Translations under genes and position numbers: made by a program
Shown: positions 51,306-61,047 of the stretch, in pieces
Layout: every line of letters starts with the position of its first letter
Numbering within the stretch: the stretch's first letter is position 1
The notes under the pieces: model-generated
Seen by the model: only the letters and a program-made list of their open reading frames with translations
What the model was told of the DNA's origin: nothing
Database searches by the model: none
Source of the DNA: an uncultured Bacteroidales bacterium
Lineage (GTDB): Bacteria > Bacteroidota > Bacteroidia > Bacteroidales > Paludibacteraceae
Assembly (NCBI GenBank): GCA_900316005.1
Contig: ONBH01000009.1
Location: 1 to 64,000, forward strand
DNA length: 64,000 bases
Direction of reading: 5' to 3'

Positions 51306-54143
51306 ATGAAGAAAATATTTATCCTACTAACCCTGGGCTGGATGGCTATACTTACGGCATCCGCCCAGGGTTCGCCTGTCGAACAATTCAATCAGGCACA
51401 AGCCGAGGCTCTACAAGCTTCGGCTGCCGGCAATTATGAGCAAGCCCTGCAGCACTACAACACCTGCATCACGCTCATGAAGGCCAACTGGCCTACGCAT
51501 GCCTCCCTGCCGGTACTGATGAATAACGCAGCCATGATATATGGCGACTTGGGGCGCCACGACGAGGAGGAGAAAGTGCTCAAAGAAGCCCTCGCCGTAC
51601 TCGAATCCAACGGCCGGCAATCCGAAAGCGACTACGCCCTCATCCTCAACAACCTCTGCTCCATCTATTTCCAACGCGGCAAATACGAAGAGGCCATCCG
51701 CCTTACCAAAAACAGTCTGGAACTGCTGGCTAAGACCCTCGGCAAAGATACCGAAGCCTATGCCACCATGCTCAGCAACCTCAGCGCATTCTACCACAAT
51801 ACAGGTGACTATTCTGCCGAGGAGAAGTGCCTGAAGGAAGCCGTGCAGATTTACAAGAAGATAGGCGCTACCGGCGGGGATAAATATGCCTTAACACTCA
51901 GCAACTTAGGCGTTCTGAGCCGCACCTTAGGCAACGACAAACAGGCCGAGCAGTATTTCCTGCAAGCCGCAGATATCCAAAAGCAGATGCAGGACGGCAT
52001 GACAGCCGACTATGCCACCACGCTCAATAACTTAGGCGTGCTCTATATGGGGCAGAAACGCCACAAAGAGGCCGTCAAAGTGCTCTACGAAGCCATGCGC
52101 ATCCGCAAGGCGCTACAGGGCACCAATAATGCCGACTACGCCATGGTGCTAATGAATCTGGCGCAGGTATATGGGCAGCTAAGCCGGTACCGCGAACAGG
52201 AACAATGCCTACTGGAAGCCCTGCAGATACAGAAGAATACCATCGGCGAACAGCATCCCGACTATGCCGTGACCTTAGGAAATATCGGTTCGCTCTACGA
52301 ACGCCTGGGGCGCTACGATGAGGAGGAGAAATACCTCTTGGAAGCCTTGCGCGTGCGCAAAGCAACCTTAGGCGAACAACACCCCACCTATGCTGCGACA
52401 ATGACCAATCTCGGCGTCTTCTATGCCAACCGAGGCAAATATGCCAAAGCCGATAGTTACATCACCCGTAGCTCGGAATTAACACGCCAACAGTTTCTCT
52501 CCGCAGCTGATTACCTCTCCGAACGCCAGCGAAGTGACTATTGGTCGGCTATTCGCTACCCCTTCGAACGTATCTACCCCCTGTACGCACATCGGTATCG
52601 CCAGACCAAACCGGCGGTAACAGCGTTTGCGTACGACAACACGCTCTTCGTCAAAGGTCTGCTGCTCTCCACCAGTAATACCGTACAGCAAGCCATCCTC
52701 TCCAGCGGAGACCAACAACTCATCAGCAACTGGAAAGCCCTCATCGCCCTGCGACAAGAAATCCAACGCGCACAGACCGAGAGACCAGGCTCGGCTGAAC
52801 TGCAAGACATGTACCAACGCGAAGAAGAGATGGAGAAAAACCTTCTGGCAGGTAGCGCAGCCTACCGCGAGGTGGAGAAACACAAATCGGCAGACTGGCG
52901 CGAGGTTCAGAAACAGTTGGGCGACGACGATGTAGCCATCGAGTTTCTGCGTATCCCCTTCTCCAACGATACCATATGCTACTGCGCCCTCGTCCTGCAG
53001 AAGAAGAGTCGCTACCCCGAGATGATAGACCTCTGCCTCGAAAGCGACCTGATGGACCTCGTCCCCAAAGGGCAACCGTCTGCAGCCTACGACCCGGACT
53101 TCCTGGAGGACACACGCAACCTCAGTAACCTTATCTGGGGACATCTGCAGCCCTACATGAAGCAGGGCGGCAAAGTCTTCTTCTCGCCAGACGGCGCGCT
53201 CTACCAAGTAGCCATAGAATACCTGCCTATGGATGCCGAGCACACCTTTGCCGACGTCTATAACATGTACCGCCTATCCTCTACGCGCGAACTATGTTTT
53301 TACGCGCGTAGTACGCACTCGCGCATACGCATACAGGACGCCGTTCTCTATGGCGGACTGCAGTACGACCTCACCCGCGACGATATTACCCGCAGCAGTC
53401 AGTCCTTCCGTTCCGCCCAACCTACTTCCGCAAGCGATGACAACATCGGTCAACTGCTTAGCGACAGCACCCGCGGCGGTATATCCTATCTGGCAGGCAC
53501 ACTCAAGGAAGTAGAGGCCATACGCGCCATCCTCAACAACCCCGACGACCGCGTTTATATCGGCAAAGACGGCAACGAGGAGAGCTTCAAAGCCTTGTCG
53601 GGCCGCTGCCCGGGTCTGCTGCATATCGGTACACACGGTTTCTACCTGCCGCCCCGTAAGAACGAGAAGAGCGGCGGACTGCAGTTAGGCGACAGCGAGT
53701 CGCAGAACCGCATAGACTACTCCATGTCGCGTACAGGTCTGCTGATGGCGGGTTGCCAATTGGCTTGGAGCGGACAAAAAGTTCCCGAAGGCTCTGAAGA
53801 TGGCATTCTGACGGCCAAGGAGATAGCCGGCCTCGACCTCCGAACGGTGGACTGTGCAGTCCTCTCCGCCTGCGAGACCGGTAACGGCGACATCACCGGC
53901 GACGGCGTCGCCGGACTACAACGCGGCTTCAAACAGGCGGGGGTAAAGACCCTGATGATGTCACTTTGGCCCGTTAGCGATAGTGCTACCCAACTGCTGA
54001 TGACGGAGTTCTACCGCCGCTGGAAAAACGGTAGCTCCAAGCGCGAAGCGCTACGCCAGGCACAACACGTCGTACGCGAACGATTTGAAGAACCCGTCTA
54101 TTGGGCAGCCTTTATCCTATTGGATGCACTCGAAGAAGACTAA
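51306..54143 (+). CDS. Exported TPR-CHAT protease
   Basis: About 945 residues from the ATG at 51306; an ATG five codons earlier is less likely because it weakens the signal peptide (MKKIFILLTLGWMAILTASA). About eight kinesin-light-chain-type TPRs of 42 residues follow (about 30-395, e.g. YALTLSNLGVLSRTLGNDKQ). A helical linker comes next, then a CHAT caspase-like domain (about 640-940) with catalytic His in HIGTHGFY (about 776) and Cys in VLSACETGNGD (about 855), ending PVYWAAFILLDALEED. CHAT proteases with TPRs can be triggered by partner binding. Here the protein is exported. Its stop TAA originally overlapped the next gene's ATG. Confidence 0.92.
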   Translation: MKKIFILLTLGWMAILTASAQGSPVEQFNQAQAEALQASAAGNYEQALQHYNTCITLMKANWPTHASLPVLMNNAAMIYGDLGRHDEEEKVLKEALAVLESNGRQSESDYALILNNLCSIYFQRGKYEEAIRLTKNSLELLAKTLGKDTEAYATMLSNLSAFYHNTGDYSAEEKCLKEAVQIYKKIGATGGDKYALTLSNLGVLSRTLGNDKQAEQYFLQAADIQKQMQDGMTADYATTLNNLGVLYMGQKRHKEAVKVLYEAMRIRKALQGTNNADYAMVLMNLAQVYGQLSRYREQEQCLLEALQIQKNTIGEQHPDYAVTLGNIGSLYERLGRYDEEEKYLLEALRVRKATLGEQHPTYAATMTNLGVFYANRGKYAKADSYITRSSELTRQQFLSAADYLSERQRSDYWSAIRYPFERIYPLYAHRYRQTKPAVTAFAYDNTLFVKGLLLSTSNTVQQAILSSGDQQLISNWKALIALRQEIQRAQTERPGSAELQDMYQREEEMEKNLLAGSAAYREVEKHKSADWREVQKQLGDDDVAIEFLRIPFSNDTICYCALVLQKKSRYPEMIDLCLESDLMDLVPKGQPSAAYDPDFLEDTRNLSNLIWGHLQPYMKQGGKVFFSPDGALYQVAIEYLPMDAEHTFADVYNMYRLSSTRELCFYARSTHSRIRIQDAVLYGGLQYDLTRDDITRSSQSFRSAQPTSASDDNIGQLLSDSTRGGISYLAGTLKEVEAIRAILNNPDDRVYIGKDGNEESFKALSGRCPGLLHIGTHGFYLPPRKNEKSGGLQLGDSESQNRIDYSMSRTGLLMAGCQLAWSGQKVPEGSEDGILTAKEIAGLDLRTVDCAVLSACETGNGDITGDGVAGLQRGFKQAGVKTLMMSLWPVSDSATQLLMTEFYRRWKNGSSKREALRQAQHVVRERFEEPVYWAAFILLDALEED

Positions 54144-54205
54144 TGACCAACATCTCGTCACCCCCTTTGAAAGGGGGGCGGGGGGATTCAACTAATGACC
54201 AACAT
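54139..54205. mobile_element. Palindromic element flanked by 15-bp direct repeats
   Basis: ACTAATGACCAACAT occurs perfectly at 54139-54153 and 54191-54205. Between them lies a 37-bp element with core CCCCCTTTGAAAGGGGGG. The layout looks like insertion of a small palindrome with duplication of its target, splitting a TAATG stop/start junction. Encoded functions: none. Confidence 0.6.
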
Positions 54206-54572
54206 GAGAAAATTAATTCGTAGAATACTATTGCTCTGCATCCTGGGCTGGGTAGCATGGCATTACTGGGTACCGGAGGATTTCAAGCAAGACCTCAGGC
54301 AAGAAATACAATCCATTCACTCCGAGGCACGACAGAAAGCGGACGGTACGCGCAAGACTGTGCAACAGGAGATTGCCTCCATGCGCGAACACGATGCTAC
54401 CGAGGATATCAGCAATCACCCTACCGTCGAGACCGATAGTACTGCTCGCGACCTCAAACGCGAGGGCAAAGAAGATGTAAACATCCAATTCGAGGAAAAA
54501 GACACCTGGTACCTCAATAAGGAAGACCTGAAAGAGTACTACGAGTCTGCCAAACGAGCATTAAAGGAATAG
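54195..54572 (+). CDS. Small membrane-anchored protein of the caspase-CHAT operon
   Basis: 125 residues. The ATG at 54195 is favoured because it restores a TAATG junction with the CHAT gene once the inserted element is removed; the ATG at 54204 is an alternative. One N-terminal membrane helix (IRRILLLCILGWVAWHYW) is followed by a highly charged, mostly helical periplasmic part (DFKQDLRQEIQSIHSEARQK to the end). No family is recognised. It could tether or inhibit the CHAT protease, or form part of a complex; this is inferred from gene order. Confidence 0.75.
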   Translation: MTNMRKLIRRILLLCILGWVAWHYWVPEDFKQDLRQEIQSIHSEARQKADGTRKTVQQEIASMREHDATEDISNHPTVETDSTARDLKREGKEDVNIQFEEKDTWYLNKEDLKEYYESAKRALKE

Positions 54573-54599
54573 GTTAAAGGTTAAAGGTTAGAGGTAATT
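54572..54599. repeat. Heptamer array (GGTTAAA)
   Basis: GGTTAAA, GGTTAAA, GGTTAGA, GGTAATT in the 25 bp between two convergent stop codons. Confidence 0.8.
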
Positions 54600-56703
54600 A
54601 CCCCCGCATGGCTTGCAGCTTATTCTCCATCTCCAATAACTCATCACGCAACATGGCTGCGGTACTGAAGTCCAATTCCTTGGCGGCCGCAAGCATCTGC
54701 CGTCTTTTTTGTTCTGCAGCTTTATCCAATTGCTTGTAATCGTAGCGTTGCCAGTCGGCTTCTTTCCACGACTTGCGTATTGCTTCCTGCAGGCGTTTCT
54801 TCTCATCCTCCGCATTATGGTAGAGCGCAGCTAAGGGGTTATTGTCCATCGACTTCTTGACCGGCGTCGGTACAATACCATGCTCGCGGTTATATTCCTG
54901 TTGCTTTTGCCTACGGCGATTGGTCTCGTCGATGGTAAGTTGCATCGAGCGCGTTATACGGTCGCCGTACATGATGACCTTGCCCTCCACATGCCTGGCT
55001 GCTCGTCCAGCGGTCTGTGTCAGACTGCGATGGTCACGCAGGAAGCCTTCCTTATCGGCATCCAGAATGGCTACCAGGCTTACCTCGGGTAGATCCAATC
55101 CCTCACGCAGCAGGTTAACGCCCACCAATACGTCGTATAAGCCCTTGCGCAGGTCGGTCATAATCTGCACACGTTCGATGGTATCAATATCAGAATGGAT
55201 ATACGCCGAGCGGATGCCATATTTGCGCAGGTACTCATCCATCTCCTCCGCCATGCGTTTGGTAAGCGTGGTCACCAGCACACGTTGTTCCTTTTCCACG
55301 CGTTGTTGAATCTCCTCCATAAGGTCATCGACCTGGTTCTTGGTCGGACGCACCTCTATCTCGGGGTCCAACAGGCCGGTAGGCCGAATCAATTGATCCA
55401 CCACCACACCCTCACTCATCTGCAGCTCGTATTCCGCAGGCGTAGCGGATAGGAAGATGACATTCTTCCTGACATTACTATCCGGCGCCTCACCCTCTGC
55501 CGTCTCTGCAGCCCGCAGTCCGACCTTCTCCTCCCATTCCTCAAAGCGCAGAGGTCGGTTATCTTTGGCGGCAGGCAAGCGGAAACCGTAGTTTACCAGA
55601 TTCTCTTTACGCGAACGATCACCACCATACATGCCATGTATCTGCGGCATGGTAACGTGACTCTCGTCAACGATGACCAGCATATCGCCGCCGCCTTCCG
55701 GTCCGCCGGACATACCAAAATAATCCAGCAGGCAATATGGCGGCGTTCCTTCCGCTCGACCATCAAAATAACGGCTGTAGTTCTCTACGCCCGAGCAGTA
55801 TCCTAACTCCTGTATCATCTCCAGGTCGTATTTCACGCGTTCCTCAATACGCTTGGCATAGAGTGGCTCGCCTATCTCCTGAAAATGCAGTACTTGATTA
55901 GCCAAATCCAGTTTTATCTGTTCCATAGCCGTCTGTACACGATCAGACGAGGTGCAGAAGATAGTAGCCGGATAGATGTTTATATGATCAAATCGGTCGC
56001 GTTCGGATAGCGTCACGGGGTCTAATTGCAGAATCTCATCCACCTCATTGCCGAAGAACTCAATACGGATTATCTCATCGGCATACGCCAGGCAGACATC
56101 CACCGTATCGCCCTTCACGCGGAAACGTCCGCGGCTTAGTTCCATATCGTTACGCACATACTGCGCATCAACCAGCCCTTTCAGCAGGCTTTCTATGGTG
56201 CGGTTCTCACCCTTCATTACCGACAGACACGAGCACGAGAAATCCTGCGGGTTGCCTATTCCGTACAGGCAGCTTACCGACGACACCACGATTACATCCC
56301 TCCGCCCGCTCAATAGTGCAGCTGTCGCACTCAGACGCAGACGGTCGATCTCCTCGTTGATACTCAGGTCTTTCTCTATATAGGTATCGGTCGATGGGAT
56401 ATACGCCTCGGGCTGATAGTAGTCGTAGTAGGATACGAAATACTCCACGGCATTCTTCGGAAAGAATGCTTTCATCTCGGTATAGAGTTGCGCCGCCAGC
56501 GTCTTATTGTGGCTCAGAATCAGCGTCGGACGGTTCAGCTGCGCGATAACATTAGCTATTGTAAATGTCTTACCCGACCCCGTCACACCGAGTAGGGTCT
56601 GCGCAGGCATACCGGCTCTGACACCCTCTACGAGTTGACGTATAGCCTCGGGCTGGTCACCCGTGGGCTTGAAATCCGATGTTAGTACAAAATGATCCGT
56701 CAT
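54598..56703 (-). CDS. uvrB: Excinuclease ABC subunit B
   Basis: A 701-residue nucleotide-excision-repair helicase. Walker A LLGVTGSGKTFTIANV (about 38-53), the beta-hairpin region YYDYYQPEAYIPSTDTYIEK split as YYDYYQPEAYIP and STDTYIEK, DEAD-type VDESHVTMPQ, helicase motif VI QTAGRAARH, and the C-terminal UVR motif (AKELDFSTAAMLRDELLEME) that contacts UvrC. Full length and all motifs intact. Its start overlaps the tamB stop by 4 bp, so the two are translationally coupled. Confidence 0.97.
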   Translation of the reverse strand: MTDHFVLTSDFKPTGDQPEAIRQLVEGVRAGMPAQTLLGVTGSGKTFTIANVIAQLNRPTLILSHNKTLAAQLYTEMKAFFPKNAVEYFVSYYDYYQPEAYIPSTDTYIEKDLSINEEIDRLRLSATAALLSGRRDVIVVSSVSCLYGIGNPQDFSCSCLSVMKGENRTIESLLKGLVDAQYVRNDMELSRGRFRVKGDTVDVCLAYADEIIRIEFFGNEVDEILQLDPVTLSERDRFDHINIYPATIFCTSSDRVQTAMEQIKLDLANQVLHFQEIGEPLYAKRIEERVKYDLEMIQELGYCSGVENYSRYFDGRAEGTPPYCLLDYFGMSGGPEGGGDMLVIVDESHVTMPQIHGMYGGDRSRKENLVNYGFRLPAAKDNRPLRFEEWEEKVGLRAAETAEGEAPDSNVRKNVIFLSATPAEYELQMSEGVVVDQLIRPTGLLDPEIEVRPTKNQVDDLMEEIQQRVEKEQRVLVTTLTKRMAEEMDEYLRKYGIRSAYIHSDIDTIERVQIMTDLRKGLYDVLVGVNLLREGLDLPEVSLVAILDADKEGFLRDHRSLTQTAGRAARHVEGKVIMYGDRITRSMQLTIDETNRRRQKQQEYNREHGIVPTPVKKSMDNNPLAALYHNAEDEKKRLQEAIRKSWKEADWQRYDYKQLDKAAEQKRRQMLAAAKELDFSTAAMLRDELLEMENKLQAMRG

Positions 56704-59700
56704 GGTTTGTCTGGTGTTTCGGGTACGGGCGGTACCGAATCGGTCTTTACCGCCTGTATGCCCGATGTATTCTCTTTCTGCTTCTCGCGTGCCTTACGCG
56801 CCTTGCGCATCATGGCATGCTTGCGGGCATCACCCCAGTTGTAGTCGTGCCTGAAGATGAGTCCCACACCCTGCACGGTATTGGCTTCGCGTAGCGAATA
56901 CTTATCCACGGTATGCGTGAACGCCTTGGCACGCAGCTTGCCGCTCGGAATCAGTCCGTACTCCACATCCACATCGCCGAATACAGGCGAACGGGCGGAT
57001 ATATCATTGTAGCGGTAGCCGATATTACCATTGATGGTCAGGCGTTCCACGGGGTTGAGTTGGAACTGCGCCTCGTACTCCTGCGTGGCATTCGAGCCCT
57101 CACCGTCGGTACGGAAGTTGAAGCCCACGGTAAAGACATCTGTCAGGCGGCTAAGCCAGGCGTTGATTTGTCCCGTTACGGTGGACGATAGTAGCGAATA
57201 GGTTGCATTCAGTCCGGTACCGGTAGCATTCGTAGCCAAGTACTCCGGCGTGAAGAAGCGATTGAATACGAGCAGATAGATGACCTGTCGCATCAGCATC
57301 TCTTCGGTATTGATGGCTGCACGTACTTGTGCCTCGACCGACTCATCGGACTGTGGTAGCTCGATGGCGAAACGCAGGATCGGGTCGCTGAGTTTGCCGC
57401 TCAGCATCAACACACAGTTAACCGGTACCGACGAGCGGGAGGTAATCATCGCGGCCTCTTCGCCAAAGAGATCCTTGAGCGAAGCGGTCGTACGGTAACG
57501 CGCCGTCACATTCAGAATGGGTTCCTCCGGAGCGTTATTCCAGGTGATGGATGAGCCTTCGGCTATGACAAAGTCACGATGCACAATATTTCCTAACGAA
57601 TACGAGAACGTACCCGATAGCAGCGTATAGGTACCGATGAGCCGTATATCCTCATCGCCCGAGAAGGACAACTTCAGGTTACCCTCACCGCGACATACGA
57701 TACCATCCGACGAGTGATCCGACAGCAACAGATGCAGGCGAGCATCGGGTGTTGCCTCCATGGCCATATTGAGTGTTAACTTCGCACCACGCTTCACTAC
57801 TTTCTTCTGCTGCTGTTGGCGCCGGCTGCGATTGCTCACTACCACACGATTCGGTTCGGGAGTAACAAAACGAATAAAACCATTGTCCGACGCACTCGAA
57901 GCCGTTGCTATCGACAGGTAGAAATCTGTATTACGACGCGTGATGGCTGAGATATCAATCAGCACATTATCATCATCGCCGCTGATGTCAATACGGCCGG
58001 AAGCATAGGCCTTACCGTAGTACATGGTCTCGGGGTCGGGAGCCAGATTGATAGCCTGAATGTTATCTATAACACCCGTAATATGGAACTTAAAATCATT
58101 GAATCGGTCGTGCTCCAACATACCTGTCACCATACCTTCGTGTCCATCTTCATCACGGATGACTACATGCGGGAAACTGATATACGTCGTGTCCATTATC
58201 ACCGAGTCACTCAGATAATATCGCACACCCGTATAGGGTATGACGAGCGACGCATCCTTGGCCAACGCTTTGGCGGTTACCCATGTATCCATCTTGCGGC
58301 CAAAGACATGAATCTGACCAAACGCACGACCCTGTATCTGCTCAATCATGCCTTTCGTCCAGAAGTTAATCATCGCTATATTAGCCGAGTCGGTCGTGAT
58401 ATACAATTCCCAGTACTTCTCGCTGGGTATCACATTACCGTCCACGTGACCTACCAAGCGGTTATTCTCCACCAAATCGCCGTTGATGAGCACATGTTTA
58501 GTCTCGCGGTCTATGGTCGCCTGTGCCGCCAGTGCCCCCATATCCGTATGGTTCAGCACCGCATGCGGGATGTTCACATTCGCCTCAAAATAGGGGTCGG
58601 TAAAGAGCGAATAGAGCGTCATCCATCCCGTCACTTGACCTACTACCGATAGCGAACGGCTCACACCCACAAACTGCAGCAAGTAGTTCAACTCAATATT
58701 GCGGAGATCTATTCTGAGCGAGTCATCGTCTGACAGACCGGCAGTACCATTGGCGCGAATATGCTGATTGAGCGAATAGAGCGACACATTCTGCACACTC
58801 AGTTGGTGATGATAGGCATTATACTCCACATGCCCGTCGCCGATATACCAAGTCGTATCGTTCAGTTGGAACGTGGTAGGCAGCATGTGTACGTCAATAT
58901 GCGGTTTGCTCGCATAGCGTGTCAGATGGGTATGAATCCTAACTGCCGGTTCCACTTGATTGCCAAAGAACAGACCCAGCAGCAGCGAGTCGTTTCTCGC
59001 CTGAACCGACAGATGCATATCTACATCGCCTATCATCAGTTGCGTTGAATCGGGATTGATGGTATGCGAGCGTACCTTGAGCGATAGGTCTGCCTCGCCC
59101 GGCACATTGCTCACCGAGAAAGTCAGATCCTGGTACTCCGAATTGCCATTCTCCACCGACGGCACAAAAGCCTGCAGCCCGAAGGTTCCGTCCGTCTCGT
59201 GGATAAAGCCCTTGATAATCTGATTATCATTGATGATGACATTAGACAGCAGCACCACCTCCATGATGGGATCCAAGTCATGAAAATAAGCGTAGAAGTC
59301 CAGGTTGTTGGGTTCCTCATTCACTTCCGGCACAGGTTCCACAAACTCCGGCAACAAACTATGACCAAAGCCTTGCAACGTACGCCCTAAGGTACTCCAC
59401 CGCCACGAACCGCTCATACCGGCTGTCATTACATCCGACGAAATACGCACATTATCAAAGTCCGAACCTGTTTCAAACAACAGTTTGAACTGCTTCAAAT
59501 TGTAGTCCAGACCGTTAGCGGCAAAAAGCAACGAGTCGATGATCAGGTAGCCGTTCAGGCGGTCCACCGCCAGTTTCTCATCGCCATCGGTATTGAGCGA
59601 CAAATCTACCGTAAAACTGAGGTCCTGATGCTTGTACTTATCCTTGCTCAGTACGCCCATCTCCGCCAGTTTCATATGCTCTACTACCAGGCGCAAATTA

Positions 59701-60983
59701 TGGGCGGGATCTACCGACGAGAAATCCATAATTCCGCTAAAGTCGAAACTCAACGCCGGGTCACGCGCCACAATCTCACCCGTAAAAACACTATCCGCCA
59801 ACGAACCATCGATACGGATATTATGGTAGGTATAATGGTGCACATCTGCTGCTATGATTTTGGCACGCGTGGTGAGTTGCAGGGGCTCACCGCTTTGCCA
59901 TATACCGTTGGCATAGGCATTGAGGCTCACATAGCCCAACTCGCTGGTGCCCGCCATCCGCCCTACATTGAAGCGGCGTGTCTGCACCTCGCCGTTGAAG
60001 CAGAGCCGTCTGAAATCTTCGCTTACTTGCAAACCGCCGTTCGTTGTCACCGTGCCCAATCGTGTCCGGAAAGCGCCATGCAGCGTCAGGCTGTCCAGAC
60101 CTCCGTCCACCAGCCCTTGGTAATGCATCTCGCCCAATCGGGCTATCTCGCGTGGCAAGGTAATAGGTTGCATCGTCAGACCGGCTATCAGGTCTTGCAG
60201 CAACGAATGCGTTGCGTACAAGTCCTTCAGGTCGGCACGCAAACGCATCTTATCCTTCTCTAACGGGTGCCATATGGCCACATCGCCCGATAGTAACTGT
60301 TCGCCGCGGAAATGCACCAACAGGTCTTCGGCTACCACCGAGTCGCGCGAACCGCGAAAAGCGCCGTCGAAACTAATGTCTTTATTGAGCCAATCGGCTC
60401 GGAGACGCAGCCCTAACAATTCCGCCTCCAGCGTGTCGCTGCTCAGTTGCGGCAAGGCCATCCGTGCACTCATACGGCTCAACAGCACATCCGTTCCCGA
60501 TGATGCATGCCGGTAGCGAATACGTGCATCCGTCAGACGAATATCGTCAATATTGAGCGTGAAGGGAAACTCACGATGCACGGTATCCTCCTGCTGAAAG
60601 GCACGGATGAGGAAATCCAGATTCGTGCCCGTCGAGTCCTGCTTCAGATTGAAATACGGCCTATCAATATCCACCAACGGGAAGTCCAGCCTATTGTCTT
60701 GTATGGCTATAGGATTGAAGCGCACTTCTATTTGCGGCACATAGGCTAAGGTGTCACCCGTGCGGTCGCCTAAATAGATGTCGGTCAGCCTTAGACGGTT
60801 AAAGAAGGCTATATTCACCTCCCCAACGCTGACATCTGCCCCCAAGCCGTCTGACAGCACCTCGGTCATGTAGCCTACCAGGGCTGTCTGCACCTTACTG
60901 GAACGCAGCGACAGCCACAGACTGCCCACCGTCCCTACCAGGCACAGCAACAACACACCTACTATGACACCTACACGCTTCAA
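56700..60983 (-). CDS. tamB: TamB-like translocation/assembly protein (DUF490)
   Basis: A 1427-residue protein with an N-terminal signal anchor (VGVIVGVLLLCLVGTVGSLWL), an AsmA-like first part, a very long repetitive beta-taco region, and the conserved C-terminal TamB domain (about 1060-1390: LIGTYTLLSGTFSYSLGN, GSSITWNNAPEEPILNVTAR, VNCVLMLSGKLSDPILRFAI, each a block of 20 or fewer). TamB bridges inner and outer membranes, for lipid transport or barrel assembly. An unusual C-terminal tail of about 40 charged residues follows the barrel-contacting end. Confidence 0.9.
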   Translation of the reverse strand: MKRVGVIVGVLLLCLVGTVGSLWLSLRSSKVQTALVGYMTEVLSDGLGADVSVGEVNIAFFNRLRLTDIYLGDRTGDTLAYVPQIEVRFNPIAIQDNRLDFPLVDIDRPYFNLKQDSTGTNLDFLIRAFQQEDTVHREFPFTLNIDDIRLTDARIRYRHASSGTDVLLSRMSARMALPQLSSDTLEAELLGLRLRADWLNKDISFDGAFRGSRDSVVAEDLLVHFRGEQLLSGDVAIWHPLEKDKMRLRADLKDLYATHSLLQDLIAGLTMQPITLPREIARLGEMHYQGLVDGGLDSLTLHGAFRTRLGTVTTNGGLQVSEDFRRLCFNGEVQTRRFNVGRMAGTSELGYVSLNAYANGIWQSGEPLQLTTRAKIIAADVHHYTYHNIRIDGSLADSVFTGEIVARDPALSFDFSGIMDFSSVDPAHNLRLVVEHMKLAEMGVLSKDKYKHQDLSFTVDLSLNTDGDEKLAVDRLNGYLIIDSLLFAANGLDYNLKQFKLLFETGSDFDNVRISSDVMTAGMSGSWRWSTLGRTLQGFGHSLLPEFVEPVPEVNEEPNNLDFYAYFHDLDPIMEVVLLSNVIINDNQIIKGFIHETDGTFGLQAFVPSVENGNSEYQDLTFSVSNVPGEADLSLKVRSHTINPDSTQLMIGDVDMHLSVQARNDSLLLGLFFGNQVEPAVRIHTHLTRYASKPHIDVHMLPTTFQLNDTTWYIGDGHVEYNAYHHQLSVQNVSLYSLNQHIRANGTAGLSDDDSLRIDLRNIELNYLLQFVGVSRSLSVVGQVTGWMTLYSLFTDPYFEANVNIPHAVLNHTDMGALAAQATIDRETKHVLINGDLVENNRLVGHVDGNVIPSEKYWELYITTDSANIAMINFWTKGMIEQIQGRAFGQIHVFGRKMDTWVTAKALAKDASLVIPYTGVRYYLSDSVIMDTTYISFPHVVIRDEDGHEGMVTGMLEHDRFNDFKFHITGVIDNIQAINLAPDPETMYYGKAYASGRIDISGDDDNVLIDISAITRRNTDFYLSIATASSASDNGFIRFVTPEPNRVVVSNRSRRQQQQKKVVKRGAKLTLNMAMEATPDARLHLLLSDHSSDGIVCRGEGNLKLSFSGDEDIRLIGTYTLLSGTFSYSLGNIVHRDFVIAEGSSITWNNAPEEPILNVTARYRTTASLKDLFGEEAAMITSRSSVPVNCVLMLSGKLSDPILRFAIELPQSDESVEAQVRAAINTEEMLMRQVIYLLVFNRFFTPEYLATNATGTGLNATYSLLSSTVTGQINAWLSRLTDVFTVGFNFRTDGEGSNATQEYEAQFQLNPVERLTINGNIGYRYNDISARSPVFGDVDVEYGLIPSGKLRAKAFTHTVDKYSLREANTVQGVGLIFRHDYNWGDARKHAMMRKARKAREKQKENTSGIQAVKTDSVPPVPETPDKP

Positions 60984-61047
60984 TTAATTCTTAATTCTTA
61001 ATTCTTAATTTTAAATTTTAAATTTTAAATTTTAAATTTTAAATTTC
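60984..61047. repeat. Heptamer array overlapping the truA stop codon
   Basis: TTAATTC x3, TTAATTT, then TAAATTT x5-6. On the minus strand its beginning encodes the last residues of TruA (FKI) and the stop. Confidence 0.88.

Noticed and set aside
52075-53243. Minus-strand frames opposite the TPR-CHAT gene (up to 254 codons)
   Set aside because: The plus-strand protein has regular TPR periodicity and intact CHAT motifs; the opposite frames show neither.
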